DNA of 64,000 nucleotides from VAZQ01 sp963841705 (GCA_963841705.1 CAWJDY010000044.1:124001-188000); one strand, 5' to 3'; positions 1 through 7,680 are shown, numbered from the stretch's first letter. Translations and numbers: made by a program. The notes: generated from the sequence alone by a model not told the origin.

Positions 1-29
1 CTACTTCGTCCTCGCCGGACTTGTTATGA

Positions 30-563
30 CTAACCTGCTGCAAGCAATTGCTCGATGGGCGCGATAGAGGAGCGCCGGCTGTCGCGCTTGTGCTGGTTGC
101 GACTCGCCGGCTTGCTGGACTTGGCACGCACCGACCGCTTGATTGCCTTGAGGGCTGCCGGACCGACGTTCGCGAGGAATACCTGTTCGTGCACGCGCGT
201 GAGCGTTTCGACCGCTTGCTTCAATGGCAGCCACTTCACCGCTTTAATCTCGTTAGCCGGCTCGCGCACCGGACCATCAATGGCTCGCATATGCCAGAAT
301 TGAACGATCTTGACCTTGCCTCTGACCGTATACGACATCGAGCCAAGAAATTCGTGAACCGAAACCTCGTGTCCGGTCTCTTCCACCACCTCCCGCTTTG
401 CGGCGGCAAGCGCACGCTCGCCTGGATAGAGCTTTCCTTTCGGCAGGACCCAGGACTTGTCTCTTCGCAATCGCACGATGGCGATGCACGGCCTCGTGCC
501 TTCCCGAAATACGATTCCCCCTGCAGCCAGAATCGGCGCGCGGGCCTCGCCCGAATCAGTCAT
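30..563 (-). CDS. Nudix (MutT-family) hydrolase
   Basis: Cytosolic hydrolase expected to cleave a nucleoside diphosphate linked to another group; the substrate cannot be read from the sequence. A complete Nudix box (G-x5-E-x7-REVVEETG) is present, at residues 65-86 if counted from an in-frame ATG at 629, and is preceded by strand-forming segments such as AGGIVFREG and WVLPKGK. I place the start at ATG 563 because MTDSGEARAPILAAGG looks like a family N-terminus while the 22 residues before it do not; neither ATG has a clear Shine-Dalgarno sequence. The last 45 or so residues are basic (Lys, Arg, Ser) and probably disordered. The gene stands alone, and about 200 bp separate it from the next gene. 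Family assignment is firm, function is not. Confidence 0.88.
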   Translation of the reverse strand: MTDSGEARAPILAAGGIVFREGTRPCIAIVRLRRDKSWVLPKGKLYPGERALAAAKREVVEETGHEVSVHEFLGSMSYTVRGKVKIVQFWHMRAIDGPVREPANEIKAVKWLPLKQAVETLTRVHEQVFLANVGPAALKAIKRSVRAKSSKPASRNQHKRDSRRSSIAPIEQLLAAG

Positions 564-760
564 GTCAATGCTATGCTTGACGAATGTGACCGAAGCAAGC
601 GCAGAATTTGCGCAGCAGGGCACTGACATAAACTAAGCCGGCGACGGCGCGGCGAGCACCCGTGGCGCCGCAGGCCTGATTGCGATGAACATGACCATCC
701 CCGCGACGATCAGATACCGGGAGCCGGACCTGGTCACGATAGGATTCGAGCGGACATCAC

Positions 761-1018
761 CTATTGGCGCGGGCGAGCAGAATCGGCGAGCGGCACCGCG
801 ACCTCGCGGCCGTCGGCCTCGTCCACGAGCACAAACTGACCACTATCGGCCGCCTGGAGCTGCTCATTGGCGCTGAGAAGCTCAATTCCATAAACTGACC
901 CGTCGGGGGCAATGTCCACGTTCAGCTCGTCACTGACCCGAATGGTTTCGACGCCCACAGCCTTCGGCCGCAGGCGGAGATAGGCAACATTCCGACCCCG
1001 GTCATAGCTGAGCTTCAT
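761..1018 (-). CDS. DUF2283 small protein
   Basis: Small protein of 85 residues matching the DUF2283 pattern: an N-terminal MKLSYDRGRNVAYLRLR strand pair, then a Glu-Thr-Ile-Arg-Val-Ser segment, then DELNVDIAPDGSVYGIELL, followed by an acidic, probably flexible tail. DUF2283 proteins commonly sit just downstream of a DUF4258 gene in an arrangement that looks like a toxin-antitoxin module, with DUF2283 as the presumed antitoxin; this is a genomic association, not proven biochemistry. Here the gene directly upstream on the same strand is a damaged DUF4258-like reading frame ending at 1031, so this copy may be an orphan. The start ATG at 1018 is preceded by AAAGGGATGCGCG, giving a weak AGGG ribosome-binding site. 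Confidence 0.8.
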   Translation of the reverse strand: MKLSYDRGRNVAYLRLRPKAVGVETIRVSDELNVDIAPDGSVYGIELLSANEQLQAADSGQFVLVDEADGREVAVPLADSARPRQ

Positions 1019-1030
1019 CGCGCATCCCTT

Positions 1031-1165
1031 TCAAAAATATTTTGCTAAAACAGTGATAACAAGCCAACGTCCGCCTTCTTTGACAGCAAAGGCTTCGATT
1101 TGCTTTGTGCCATATTGCTTGCCGCGCCACACGGTGAATTGGCCACGCAGTCGAAGATGGATCGC
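1031..1165 (-). pseudogene. DUF4258-like C-terminal remnant, probable toxin-like partner
   Basis: The last 40 or so codons read FTVWRGKQYGTKQIEAFAVK and GGRWLVITVLAKYF. This resembles the C-terminal half of DUF4258-type proteins, which end in a basic strand, a Trp/Val-rich strand and an aromatic tail, and which are usually followed by DUF2283. No start codon with a plausible N-terminal half is visible. Immediately upstream on the coding strand the sequence becomes a GTGGGCAAAGGCG... repeat element (1171-1239), so the 5' part seems to have been replaced or interrupted. The frame stays open through the repeat, but the residues there do not look like protein. Alternatively this is noise and the DUF2283 gene is a singleton. 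Confidence 0.4.
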
Positions 1166-1170
1166 CCTCG

Positions 1171-1239
1171 CGTGGGCACGGCGAGCGAGACGTTTCTGCG
1201 CCCGGAGATAATGGAGGGGCGCGCCTTTGCCCACCCTAC
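1171..1239. repeat. Imperfect palindromic intergenic repeat (GTGGGCA type)
   Basis: On the minus strand the element runs from GTAGGGTGGGCAAAGGCG to GCCGTGCCCACG, so its ends form an imperfect inverted repeat (GTGGGCA/TGCCCAC). A related shorter palindrome is at 23202-23223. This kind of GTGGGCAAAGGCG/GCCGTGCCCAC sequence is a common intergenic repeat in Bradyrhizobium relatives (from memory, not searched). Confidence 0.6.
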
Positions 1240-1247
1240 TTTGAATT

Positions 1248-2438
1248 TCATCGCTTTTGCTGCGCCTTGATCTCGTTGAATTTGGACAGCGCTCGCTCGA
1301 ATTTGTCGTTGAAGAGCCACATAGCATCGAGGATTTCGCGAAAGCTTGCTGATGTTCTTGCCCTGTCGGCCTTTCCAAACGTGAATACGCTGTTGTTGCG
1401 CAAATAGCCCATGATCGTCGGATCGGAAATGCGATGGCCGGTCAAGTTGCCTGAATTGAGGGCCGCCTTGGTCGGGCTGGGAATGATCTGAATGAGCTCG
1501 TAAAGCTTCATTTGATCGATCGGATCGGGCAATGCCTTCACGATTCCCGGTATTCGCAGAAAAAGCTCTGCGTGTGCGTTCATAAGGCCGTCTCGCACGG
1601 CGGTCCAGTGATTGAACCGATGATCTGAACTGCCGACCCGCGCCTCTTCTCTGTCGTCGCGCGCATTCAGCGCAGGATCAAAGGCTGCGATCGACCTTTT
1701 GATTGCTGCCCATTTCTTTTGGCCGTTTCGATCTTCGGACGGCCCTGTCTGCAGACTGCCCTTGTACGTGTTCGAGCGCGCATTCCCGATATTTTGGTTG
1801 CCGTTGGTCTCCGCAAAGAAGAGGCCCAGGCTGATGCGACCTGCCAGTGCAGCGTTTGCCGGATCAAGGCCTTTGGCTCGTGCGATAGCGGTTCCCAGGT
1901 CAACGACGTCCTTGAATGGAGTAGCGGAGTTCTGCGCATTCGCGGGCGGCGCCTGCATGACGCTGAAGAGATTTGCATATTCATCGAGGAGCGGCTCATT
2001 GTCGGCATCGAAATAGGCCGGAGGAATTGCAAATTTATTTGCCCTTCCGACTTTGGACGGAAGCACGTCGGTGAGATCCTTGTACGCGCTTATCATGGCG
2101 TTGCGCGCAAGATAGAGCGCCTGTCCCGGCAAGTTCGGCAGCTGTTGCCTGGCATTGATCTGTGCCCGCCGCTCGCGCAGGATCGCCCTGAACGCGTTCA
2201 GCGCAGCGTTGTATCTGTTGAGCGCCTCCGACTGTGATTGCGTGAGCGCGGCGGGCTGAGCCTGCGCGTGGAAAATCATGCTGAGGCTGCCCATATTGAA
2301 CGGGAGGAGCCGCGTGACCGAGTGGGCGACCGTATCGATGGCGCTGCATACCGGCAGCGTGAAGATAAGCCCGAGAGCAAGAGCTGCCGCGCGCGTGACT
2401 GCACCTCCGGCTCGATTGCCCGACGCATGAGTGGACAT
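1248..2438 (-). CDS. Exported protein of unknown family
   Basis: I do not recognise the family. The start is put at ATG 2438, one base past the stop of the upstream terC-like gene, which gives an N-terminus of Arg-containing residues, a hydrophobic stretch (AAALALGLIFTLPVCSA) and a plausible signal-peptidase site; an ATG at 2474 would overlap terC by 35 bases. The mature protein (about 360 residues) is Ala/Asn/Arg-rich and mostly helical in character with no membrane segment. A central part contains GLFFAETNGNQNIGNARSN and YKGSLQTG, which loosely recalls lysozyme-like folds with a Glu near a polar turn, but this is not enough to assign activity. Tight coupling suggests co-expression with the TerC-type protein. 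Confidence 0.75.
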   Translation of the reverse strand: MSTHASGNRAGGAVTRAAALALGLIFTLPVCSAIDTVAHSVTRLLPFNMGSLSMIFHAQAQPAALTQSQSEALNRYNAALNAFRAILRERRAQINARQQLPNLPGQALYLARNAMISAYKDLTDVLPSKVGRANKFAIPPAYFDADNEPLLDEYANLFSVMQAPPANAQNSATPFKDVVDLGTAIARAKGLDPANAALAGRISLGLFFAETNGNQNIGNARSNTYKGSLQTGPSEDRNGQKKWAAIKRSIAAFDPALNARDDREEARVGSSDHRFNHWTAVRDGLMNAHAELFLRIPGIVKALPDPIDQMKLYELIQIIPSPTKAALNSGNLTGHRISDPTIMGYLRNNSVFTFGKADRARTSASFREILDAMWLFNDKFERALSKFNEIKAQQKR

Positions 2439-2439
2439 T

Positions 2440-3078
2440 TCACGACCGCAGCAAATAGGGACGGACCTCGACAAAGCCGCGATAGATCATGTCGCCGGCA
2501 ACATAGAGGATGATTGCAAGGCCGAGATACGTAATCCAGCGGTGCCGCTCGAGCAAGCGCGCGATCAGGCTCGCGGCAGCACCCATCATCACGATCGACA
2601 GCCCGAGGCCGAACACGAGCGCTGCCGGGTGCTCGCGTGCGGCGCCCGCGACCGCGAGTACATTGTCGAGGGACATTGACACATCGGCGACAACGATCTG
2701 CCAGGTCGCTTGAACCAGCGTTTTGGATGCGACAGTGGTGCCGCCTGGGGTATCGGCCGACGCAGCCCCTCTTGACCGGCAAAGCTCGCGCCACATCTTC
2801 CAACATACCCACAACAGCAGGATGCCCCCAGCGAGCAGCAGACCGACGATTTCCAGAAGCTCGATGGTGAACGCCGCAAACACGATCCGCAGCATCGTCG
2901 CGGCGAGGATCCCGATCAGGATAGCTCGCCCGCGCTGTCTCGCTTCAAGGCCCGAGGCTGCAAGCCCGATGACGACCGCATTGTCCCCGGCCAGCACGAG
3001 GTCGATCATCGCCACCTGAAGCAGTGCTACGAGCCCGTGACTGGTGGTGAGCGTCTGCAGCACCTCGGCCGAGGACAT
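2440..3078 (-). CDS. TerC-family integral membrane protein (YjbE type)
   Basis: Inner-membrane protein of 212 residues with about six to seven hydrophobic helices. It carries the two repeat signatures of the TerC family: DLVLAGDNAVVIG at residues 26-38 and DVSMSLDNVLAVAG at 132-145, whose paired Asp and Asn residues lie inside membrane helices and are thought to bind metal. Family members are linked to tellurite resistance, manganese export or metal loading of exported proteins; which applies here is unknown. The loop around residues 100-120 is hydrophilic. The downstream exported protein begins one base after the stop, implying translational coupling and possibly a joint role at the cell envelope. 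Confidence 0.85.
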   Translation of the reverse strand: MSSAEVLQTLTTSHGLVALLQVAMIDLVLAGDNAVVIGLAASGLEARQRGRAILIGILAATMLRIVFAAFTIELLEIVGLLLAGGILLLWVCWKMWRELCRSRGAASADTPGGTTVASKTLVQATWQIVVADVSMSLDNVLAVAGAAREHPAALVFGLGLSIVMMGAAASLIARLLERHRWITYLGLAIILYVAGDMIYRGFVEVRPYLLRS

Positions 3079-3213
3079 CTCCCCTCATCTCCGATGGTCA
3101 CCCCGAATGACAAACATTATACGAGCGTCTGCGAATCCCGGATCTGTTCATTGAAGCCTCACCGGCATTGACTGCCGCAGACGGCCTGCTAGAGGTCCTG
3201 CGACGAGCCGCGC

Positions 3214-4617
3214 ATGCCCAGCATCAAAGAAAAGGTTGCACTCACCTCGATTGCCGCCTCGGCAGGCTTGACGCTTGCCAAAGGCGCCATCGGCCTCGCC
3301 ACCGGATCCCTCGCCATTCTATCGGAAGCGGCGCATTCGCTGCTTGATCTGGCGGCGACCGTGATGACGTATTTCGCCGTTCACATCTCGGACAAGCCCG
3401 CCGACGAGGAGCACCACTACGGTCACGGCAAGGTCGAGAGCGTTGCAGCGCTTGCCGAAACCGGGCTCCTGTTCCTGCTCTCCGGCATCGTGGTCTGGGA
3501 GGCCGCGGGACGCCTCATCGGTGGCCTCCCCCATGCGGTCGAGGCAACCCCATGGGCCTTTCTCGTCATGATCGGCTCGATCGTCATCGACTTCTTTCGT
3601 GCCCGGATACTCTATCGCGTCGCCGGGGAGACTTCGAGCGAAGCGCTGGAGGCTGATGCGCTGCACTTCGGCTCGGATATGTGGTCATCGGCGGCCGTGC
3701 TGGTCGGCCTTGCCGCGGTCGCGCTGGGCTATCCGTCGGCGGACTCTGCCGCCGCAATCGTAGTCGCAATTTTCATCTGCATCGCCGGATGGCGGCTCGG
3801 TCGGCGCACGCTCGACACCCTTACCGATACGGCCCCCGCGGGCGCTGCGAACAGGATTACCGCGGCCGTGGCGCGCATTCCCGGCGTGGTCGCGATCGAA
3901 CGGCTGCGTACGCGCCAATCCGCCGGGGTGCTGTTTGTCGATCTTGTGGTGGCGGTAAGCCGAACCCTGCCCATCGACCGGGTCGCTGCGATGAAGGACC
4001 GCATCATACAAGCCGTGCGGGAGGGAAGCCCGTCCGCCGAGGTGACCGTCACCACCGAGCCGCGTGCGCTCGACAATGAGAGCGTGCCCGAGCGCGTGAT
4101 GGTGATTGCGCGCAGCCGCGGTCTCGCCGTACATCACGTCACCATTCATACCATCGGGGAGCGGCTCTCGGTCGCGCTTGACCTCGAGATCGACGGCAAT
4201 TTCACGCTCGGCGCGGCTCACGACATCGCCAGCGGATTGGAAGAAGCCATCCGCGAGGAATTGGGACCAGAGGTCGAAGTGGAAACCCACATCGAGCCGA
4301 TGCAGCCCGATCGCGAACGCGGGCGGGAAGCACCGCCGGAACGGGTTGCCGCGGTCCGCAACGCTCTTGCCGATGCCGCCGCCAACGTCGCTCTGGTCGG
4401 CGAGATTCATGACGTGCGGGTGCGCGAGACGGACACCGGCGAGATCGTGAATTTCCACTGCGTGGTGGATGCCGGGGTGAAGGTCGCGGACGTTCACGAC
4501 AAGGTCGATGAATTGGAGCGCGCGTTGCGTCTTCGCTTTCCGTCGATCACGCGCACGATCGGCCATGCCGAGCCCGGCGAGGTACGCCATGAGCCTGCGC
4601 GGAAAGCCGCCTCGTGA
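3214..4617 (+). CDS. Cation diffusion facilitator (CDF) metal transporter
   Basis: Divalent-metal/proton antiporter of the inner membrane, exporting zinc, iron, manganese or a similar cation. The first 200 or so residues hold six membrane helices. The transport-site residues are visible: His41 and Asp45 in helix 2 (EAAHSLLDLAATV) and His151 and Asp155 in helix 5 (LHFGSDMW). The cytoplasmic loop motif HHYGHGKVES at 67-76 is the classical CDF signature. The His-Asp/His-Asp set differs from the Asp-Asp/His-Asp set of E. coli FieF and resembles zinc-selective CDFs. At 467 residues the protein is much longer than the usual 300; the C-terminal 260 residues look like two successive ZT-dimer-type metal-sensing domains. 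It is transcribed away from terC, with 135 bp between the two starts. Confidence 0.92.
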   Translation: MPSIKEKVALTSIAASAGLTLAKGAIGLATGSLAILSEAAHSLLDLAATVMTYFAVHISDKPADEEHHYGHGKVESVAALAETGLLFLLSGIVVWEAAGRLIGGLPHAVEATPWAFLVMIGSIVIDFFRARILYRVAGETSSEALEADALHFGSDMWSSAAVLVGLAAVALGYPSADSAAAIVVAIFICIAGWRLGRRTLDTLTDTAPAGAANRITAAVARIPGVVAIERLRTRQSAGVLFVDLVVAVSRTLPIDRVAAMKDRIIQAVREGSPSAEVTVTTEPRALDNESVPERVMVIARSRGLAVHHVTIHTIGERLSVALDLEIDGNFTLGAAHDIASGLEEAIREELGPEVEVETHIEPMQPDRERGREAPPERVAAVRNALADAAANVALVGEIHDVRVRETDTGEIVNFHCVVDAGVKVADVHDKVDELERALRLRFPSITRTIGHAEPGEVRHEPARKAAS

Positions 4618-4704
4618 CTCTGATCAGATTGAATCATCACAGCCGCCGGCGACCTTGGGCTGCCGGCCAGTGAGGTTGACCCGCAAAACGCTCCAAACGT
4701 GCTC

Positions 4705-5061
4705 CTAGAACGTTCCCGGAAGAGCATGAATCTCCATGATCTCTATCGAGGACTGCGGAATACGCAAATGCGGATGATCTTCGAACATCTTTGATGCGGC
4801 CTCGTGGGATTCCGCCTGCACGATCGCATAGAGCATGATCTCGTTTTTCGCGGCCGCGCTGCCTTGCGCGGTAACCCGCCTCGTTTTGCCGACGCCGGCT
4901 CCTTTGTCGACGAATATGCCGGCGTTACTGCTCATCCATTTCTTCCAATCGTTTTGCATCTCCGATTCAGCAGCTCGCCTCTTCTCAGGATCGGTCTTCT
5001 TCCACTCATCGATAACCGAAGCTGGTGCCAGGTATGTTACGAGAAATCTTTTCATCTGCAT
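4705..5061 (-). CDS. YCII-related / dimeric alpha-beta barrel protein
   Basis: Cytosolic protein of about 118 residues with the YCII-like layout: a first strand MKRFLVTYLAP, a helix with EWKKTDPEKRRAAESEMQ, a central segment with a conserved-looking WMSSNAGIFVDKGAG, a strand LYAIVQAESHEAA, and the terminal IEIMEIHALPG. Family members form ferredoxin-like dimers; a few have enzymatic roles but most are uncharacterised. The start is decided by the AAGGAGGT sequence four bases before ATG 5061 (ten before ATG 5055); a longer in-frame reading to 5376 runs through unrelated sequence and is rejected. The gene is convergent with the CDF gene and has no operon partner. Confidence 0.82.
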   Translation of the reverse strand: MQMKRFLVTYLAPASVIDEWKKTDPEKRRAAESEMQNDWKKWMSSNAGIFVDKGAGVGKTRRVTAQGSAAAKNEIMLYAIVQAESHEAASKMFEDHPHLRIPQSSIEIMEIHALPGTF

Positions 5062-5499
5062 CAGTACCTCCTTCATACCGGCGTCATAGCCAATCCCTCG
5101 GTCGATGCAAGTCGGAGTGTGGTGGAGTGTGCTGCTCATGACCTCATCGCCTTTCTCAAGCAGGATGATCGTCCGCAGGCCGCCCCGGAGGATTTCAAGA
5201 TGAACGCGACCGTCGCTGCGCTCGGACGCAAGGCCACCGATCTGGGCGATCTGCCCCAACGCTCGGGCTGGAGCGAGATCAAGCCGAATTCTGCGGTTTC
5301 GGCGTGGACGGACGACTATTCCAACATTCTCGGTGCGATCCTGCCGAAGAAGCTCGGCCGCCGCTGCCCTGACCACCGACTTTGATGTCGGGCTAGGGCT
5401 GCCATCCGGGATGTCTGCATCCGCGGGAATGATCGCAGGGCAAGCGGACCATTCTCGGGGACATTGAAATTCCGGGGCTCCGGTTCATCCATCGGCAAT
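5062..5499. other. Gene-poor stretch between YCII-like and glyoxalase-fold genes
   Basis: No complete gene. It holds the upstream region of the YCII-like gene and, on the plus strand, a degenerate reading frame that resembles the tail of a spermidine synthase-like protein (listed separately). Confidence 0.6.
5155..5385 (+). pseudogene. Possible C-terminal remnant of a spermidine synthase-like protein
   Basis: The plus-strand frame reads AALGRKATDLGDLPQRSGW and then AVSAWTDDYSNILGAIL before a stop at 5385. The Trp-Thr-Asp-Asp-Tyr-Ser-Asn motif near a C-terminus is what I associate with spermidine synthase and fused MFS/spermidine synthase proteins, which end in a similar TDDYS/TDDYAP segment. 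There is no upstream body of such a gene: the frame upstream is antisense to the YCII-like gene. If the match is real this is a 75-codon leftover; if not, it is chance reading. Based on remembered family patterns only. Confidence 0.38.
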
Positions 5500-6006
5500 C
5501 TACAGATCGGGATGCGGGGCAGCCATGCTCGGCCCGGTCACGGTCATCATCCAACAGTAGAGCTCGATCCTGTTCCCGTCCGGGTCGAGGAAATAGAAGG
5601 CGTGGCTTCCGCTGCCGCCAACGAAACCCTCCTCGCCGCCCTCGGGGGCGTGCACGTAGGGACCACTGACTATCTTCACGCCGCAAGAGCGCACATGGTC
5701 AAGCGCCAGCAGCCAGTCCTCGCGCGAGTCGACCTCGAAAGCGATGTGATCGAGACCAGGCACGCTGCGGATGCGGGAATCGGTCGACGCGATGCCGGCC
5801 CTCCTCGCATCGTCCGAAAGCTCAAACAGCACCACATCGTGATGCTTGTCCTTGATGCGCATGAAGCAAATGGGGCGCCCGAAGTCGGGCGGCCCCCACC
5901 GCCCTGTTACCTTGAGACCCAGCACCGTGCGATAGAAGTCGATTGAGCGGTCAACGTCACTGACATGGATGCCGATATGCCCGACCCGGCCTAGACGAAT
6001 GCCCAT
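5500..6006 (-). CDS. VOC superfamily (glyoxalase/dioxygenase fold) protein
   Basis: Protein of 168 residues with two beta-alpha-beta-beta-beta modules of the vicinal oxygen chelate fold. Module one starts VGHIGIHVSDVDRSIDFYR and contains a His ligand; module two starts GLDHIAFEVDSREDW with a second His; the last ligand is the Glu in DPDGNRIELYCW. These are the expected divalent-metal ligands of glyoxalase I and extradiol dioxygenase relatives. The large loop HAPEGGEEGFVGGSGSH before the last strands is compatible with a dioxygenase-like domain. Substrate unknown. The gene is alone on its strand, followed by a small gap and preceded by 146 bp without a gene. Confidence 0.9.
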   Translation of the reverse strand: MGIRLGRVGHIGIHVSDVDRSIDFYRTVLGLKVTGRWGPPDFGRPICFMRIKDKHHDVVLFELSDDARRAGIASTDSRIRSVPGLDHIAFEVDSREDWLLALDHVRSCGVKIVSGPYVHAPEGGEEGFVGGSGSHAFYFLDPDGNRIELYCWMMTVTGPSMAAPHPDL

Positions 6007-6152
6007 GCTACCCTCCTCACTGAAGCCCGTAACGCTACCATGACCGAAGCGATCATTGGAGTGCAGAAAATTGGAGCTGATATGGTTTGTCGAAATACTG
6101 ACACCATTCTGACATCACGGCATTACAACCCGAAGATAAGCGCCCATGCTAC

Positions 6153-6671
6153 ATGGACGCCCGCGCCGATATCATTGAACCCAGCTGGATTCTCGTATTC
6201 TGCAAAAATCCGGGCCGCTGGTGGGTACGGCTGCTGGCGTGGGGACGCTATCACCATGTCAAGGCCATCGCTCATCTGCCGAGGATGCGCGGTTGGCTGA
6301 TCTATGACGTGAAATTCAATGGCACGAGGTTGATGCTCGCCCACGAGGACGACCCGGGCACAAGCGCCTTTCTGCGTGACTACCTCGACAACACCGACAC
6401 GATCGCAATGCCGCGCATGCCAATGCCCAAACGGACTTTTCCGCAGCTCGGGTTCTGGTGCACGATTGCGATGAAGCATCTGGTCGGCATTCGCTCGCGC
6501 GCTTTGCGCCCCGACCGGCTTTGGCAGGACTGTCTGGCAGCAGGGGGCAAGCCTTGTCAGAGCCTGACCACGAGCACGGCTAATCTCATCAGAGCACGAC
6601 GCGCTCGAATCAGGCTCCTCCGAGCCGGAACCAGGGTAATCTCCCCAATGCATCGAATCATTCCGACCTGA
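6153..6671 (+). CDS. Hypothetical protein, possibly phage-derived
   Basis: Not confidently recognised. The first 130 residues look like a real folded protein: SWILVFCKNPGRWWVRLLAW, then RYHHVKAIAHLPRMRGWLIYD, and FWCTIAMKHLVGIRSRALRP followed by a Leu-Trp and a Cys-rich end. The order His-containing strand, Trp-rich strand, then Cys at a helix start resembles small phage-associated proteins in which a Cys-containing helix precedes a Lys/Leu-Leu-Gly-Ile segment; a permuted papain-like fold is conceivable. The last 35 residues are Arg-rich and may be out of the conserved part. No Shine-Dalgarno sequence is obvious before ATG 6153. An opposite-strand frame over the same DNA looks worse. Confidence 0.55.
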   Translation: MDARADIIEPSWILVFCKNPGRWWVRLLAWGRYHHVKAIAHLPRMRGWLIYDVKFNGTRLMLAHEDDPGTSAFLRDYLDNTDTIAMPRMPMPKRTFPQLGFWCTIAMKHLVGIRSRALRPDRLWQDCLAAGGKPCQSLTTSTANLIRARRARIRLLRAGTRVISPMHRIIPT

Positions 6672-6680
6672 GACCGGCAA

Positions 6681-6767
6681 TCCATCTTTCTCGCAAGAAC
6701 ATGGATGCGCGGGTCAACGGGGTCCCCGCCGACTTTGTCGGCGGGGTGCCCGTCCCGCGCATGACGC
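6681..6767. repeat. Nested palindromic repeat element
   Basis: Outer arms ATGCGCGGG (6705-6713) and CCCGCGCAT (6754-6762) enclose a second perfect hairpin CCCCGCCGAC-ttt-GTCGGCGGGG (6724-6746). The flank TCCATCTTTCTCGCAAGAAC on the left is the reverse complement of the flank next to the related element at 15742, which has the same outer arms but a simple five-base loop. Confidence 0.8.
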
Positions 6768-6935
6768 AGAGAGAATTTGTTCAATTCGAGCGGAATTGCC
6801 GCAACCATAGCCTTTCTTCTGGGTGAAAGTGGCTTTGGCGACTCGCCAAGCACTTCGATTACATCCCAAATTCCGGGAAATAAATTTTGTTCACATTGTA
6901 ACGGGACTCATGTACAAAGGAATATCCTTCGGCCC

Positions 6936-6969
6936 AAAGCCCAGTGCGGGGACGCCCGCGTCGGGCTTT
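6936..6969. terminator. Candidate intrinsic terminator hairpin
   Basis: AAAGCCC (6936-6942) pairs with GGGCTTT (6963-6969) and is followed by TTGTTGTT-like sequence; an internal GGGG/CCCG pairing extends the stem. Sixty bases upstream is an AT-rich patch (AAATAAATTTTGTTCACATT at about 6880) that could be a promoter, so the pair may delimit a small RNA. No gene reads directly into it: the hypothetical gene ends at 6671. Confidence 0.35.
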
Positions 6970-7052
6970 GTTGTTGGCGCGGGCGACGAGAGCGCGTCCG
7001 TTATCACAGAGGTCTCAACTATGGCAGTCGGGACCAGACGGAGCCTGCGCCG

Positions 7053-7254
7053 GCACAGGGGCGGGTGTCCCGCGCGCTTTTATCTTTCAACCCAGGGATG
7101 AAAAATCGTTGTAAATTTCCTGTTGTTTACAATGGAGCGCCGATCTGCTCTCTCGTTGGTTGTGCTTGCGCAGGAGATGCGGGGGCAAGCGCGTCTGGCG
7201 CCGTTTTGGCCAAACGAACCCGAGGGAATGCGAGCGCAGTAGGGCATTTCGGCC
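7053..7254. repeat. Long direct repeat, copy A (upstream of molybdenum hydroxylase)
   Basis: Begins GCACAGGGGC and runs to CATTTCGGCC. It aligns almost without gaps to copy B at 10330-10527, sharing TTGTTTACAATGGAG, GCTCTCTC-TTGGTTGT and TTTTGGCCAAACGAACCCGAG; by eye roughly three quarters of positions agree. Small opposite-strand reading frames inside it look like artefacts. Confidence 0.8.
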
Positions 7255-7680
7255 AAACGAACCCAACCGAACATGCGCTGCCGCCTCTGCGTAGCGGGGA
7301 CGACACACTGCGTCGCTTGGCAGGGGACGCCGCTTGCGCAGTAACCCGCAGTCGTGCGTCATAAAAGGTGCCTTTCGGCAGCATTCCGGACGCTGGCAAG
7401 TCGGTTCAGCCGTCTTGCTCAATTGGGTCGCTTAATGACGGCAACGCACGGACACGAATGCTGATAGCCCGTGTTTACGTCAATGTTATGCATATTGCAA
7501 AGGATAGCTGATGATGACGCGAGGTGTGGTGGAACAAACGCCGTCCTCACGGAATTGCGACTTCGCGGCGGACCTGCAAAGCCCTAGATTACGGACGGGG
7601 CGGCGGCCGGAACCATGATAGGTTTGGCGCTGTTTTTTTGTGTGCCGATCGCGATTGATTGCTCCTACCCGGAGGAATGA

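Larger units (their letters stand above)
6672..7680. other. 1-kb repeat-rich intergenic region before the molybdenum hydroxylase genes
   Basis: No convincing protein gene. It contains a nested palindromic element (6681-6767), a possible terminator or small-RNA end (6936-6969), copy A of a repeat that recurs at 10330 (7053-7254), and two copies of TTTGGCCAAACGAACCC-like sequence (near 7206 and 7249). The last 60 bp hold an eight-T run near 7632 and the strong GGAGG ribosome-binding site of the next gene. Confidence 0.7.

Noticed and set aside
3685..4590. 301-codon minus-strand frame
   Set aside because: Antisense to the CDF transporter C-terminal domain; no conserved motif.
7080..7422. Several small minus-strand frames in repeat copy A
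   Set aside because: They follow the repeat rather than a gene; copy B gives a different, broken translation of the same region.
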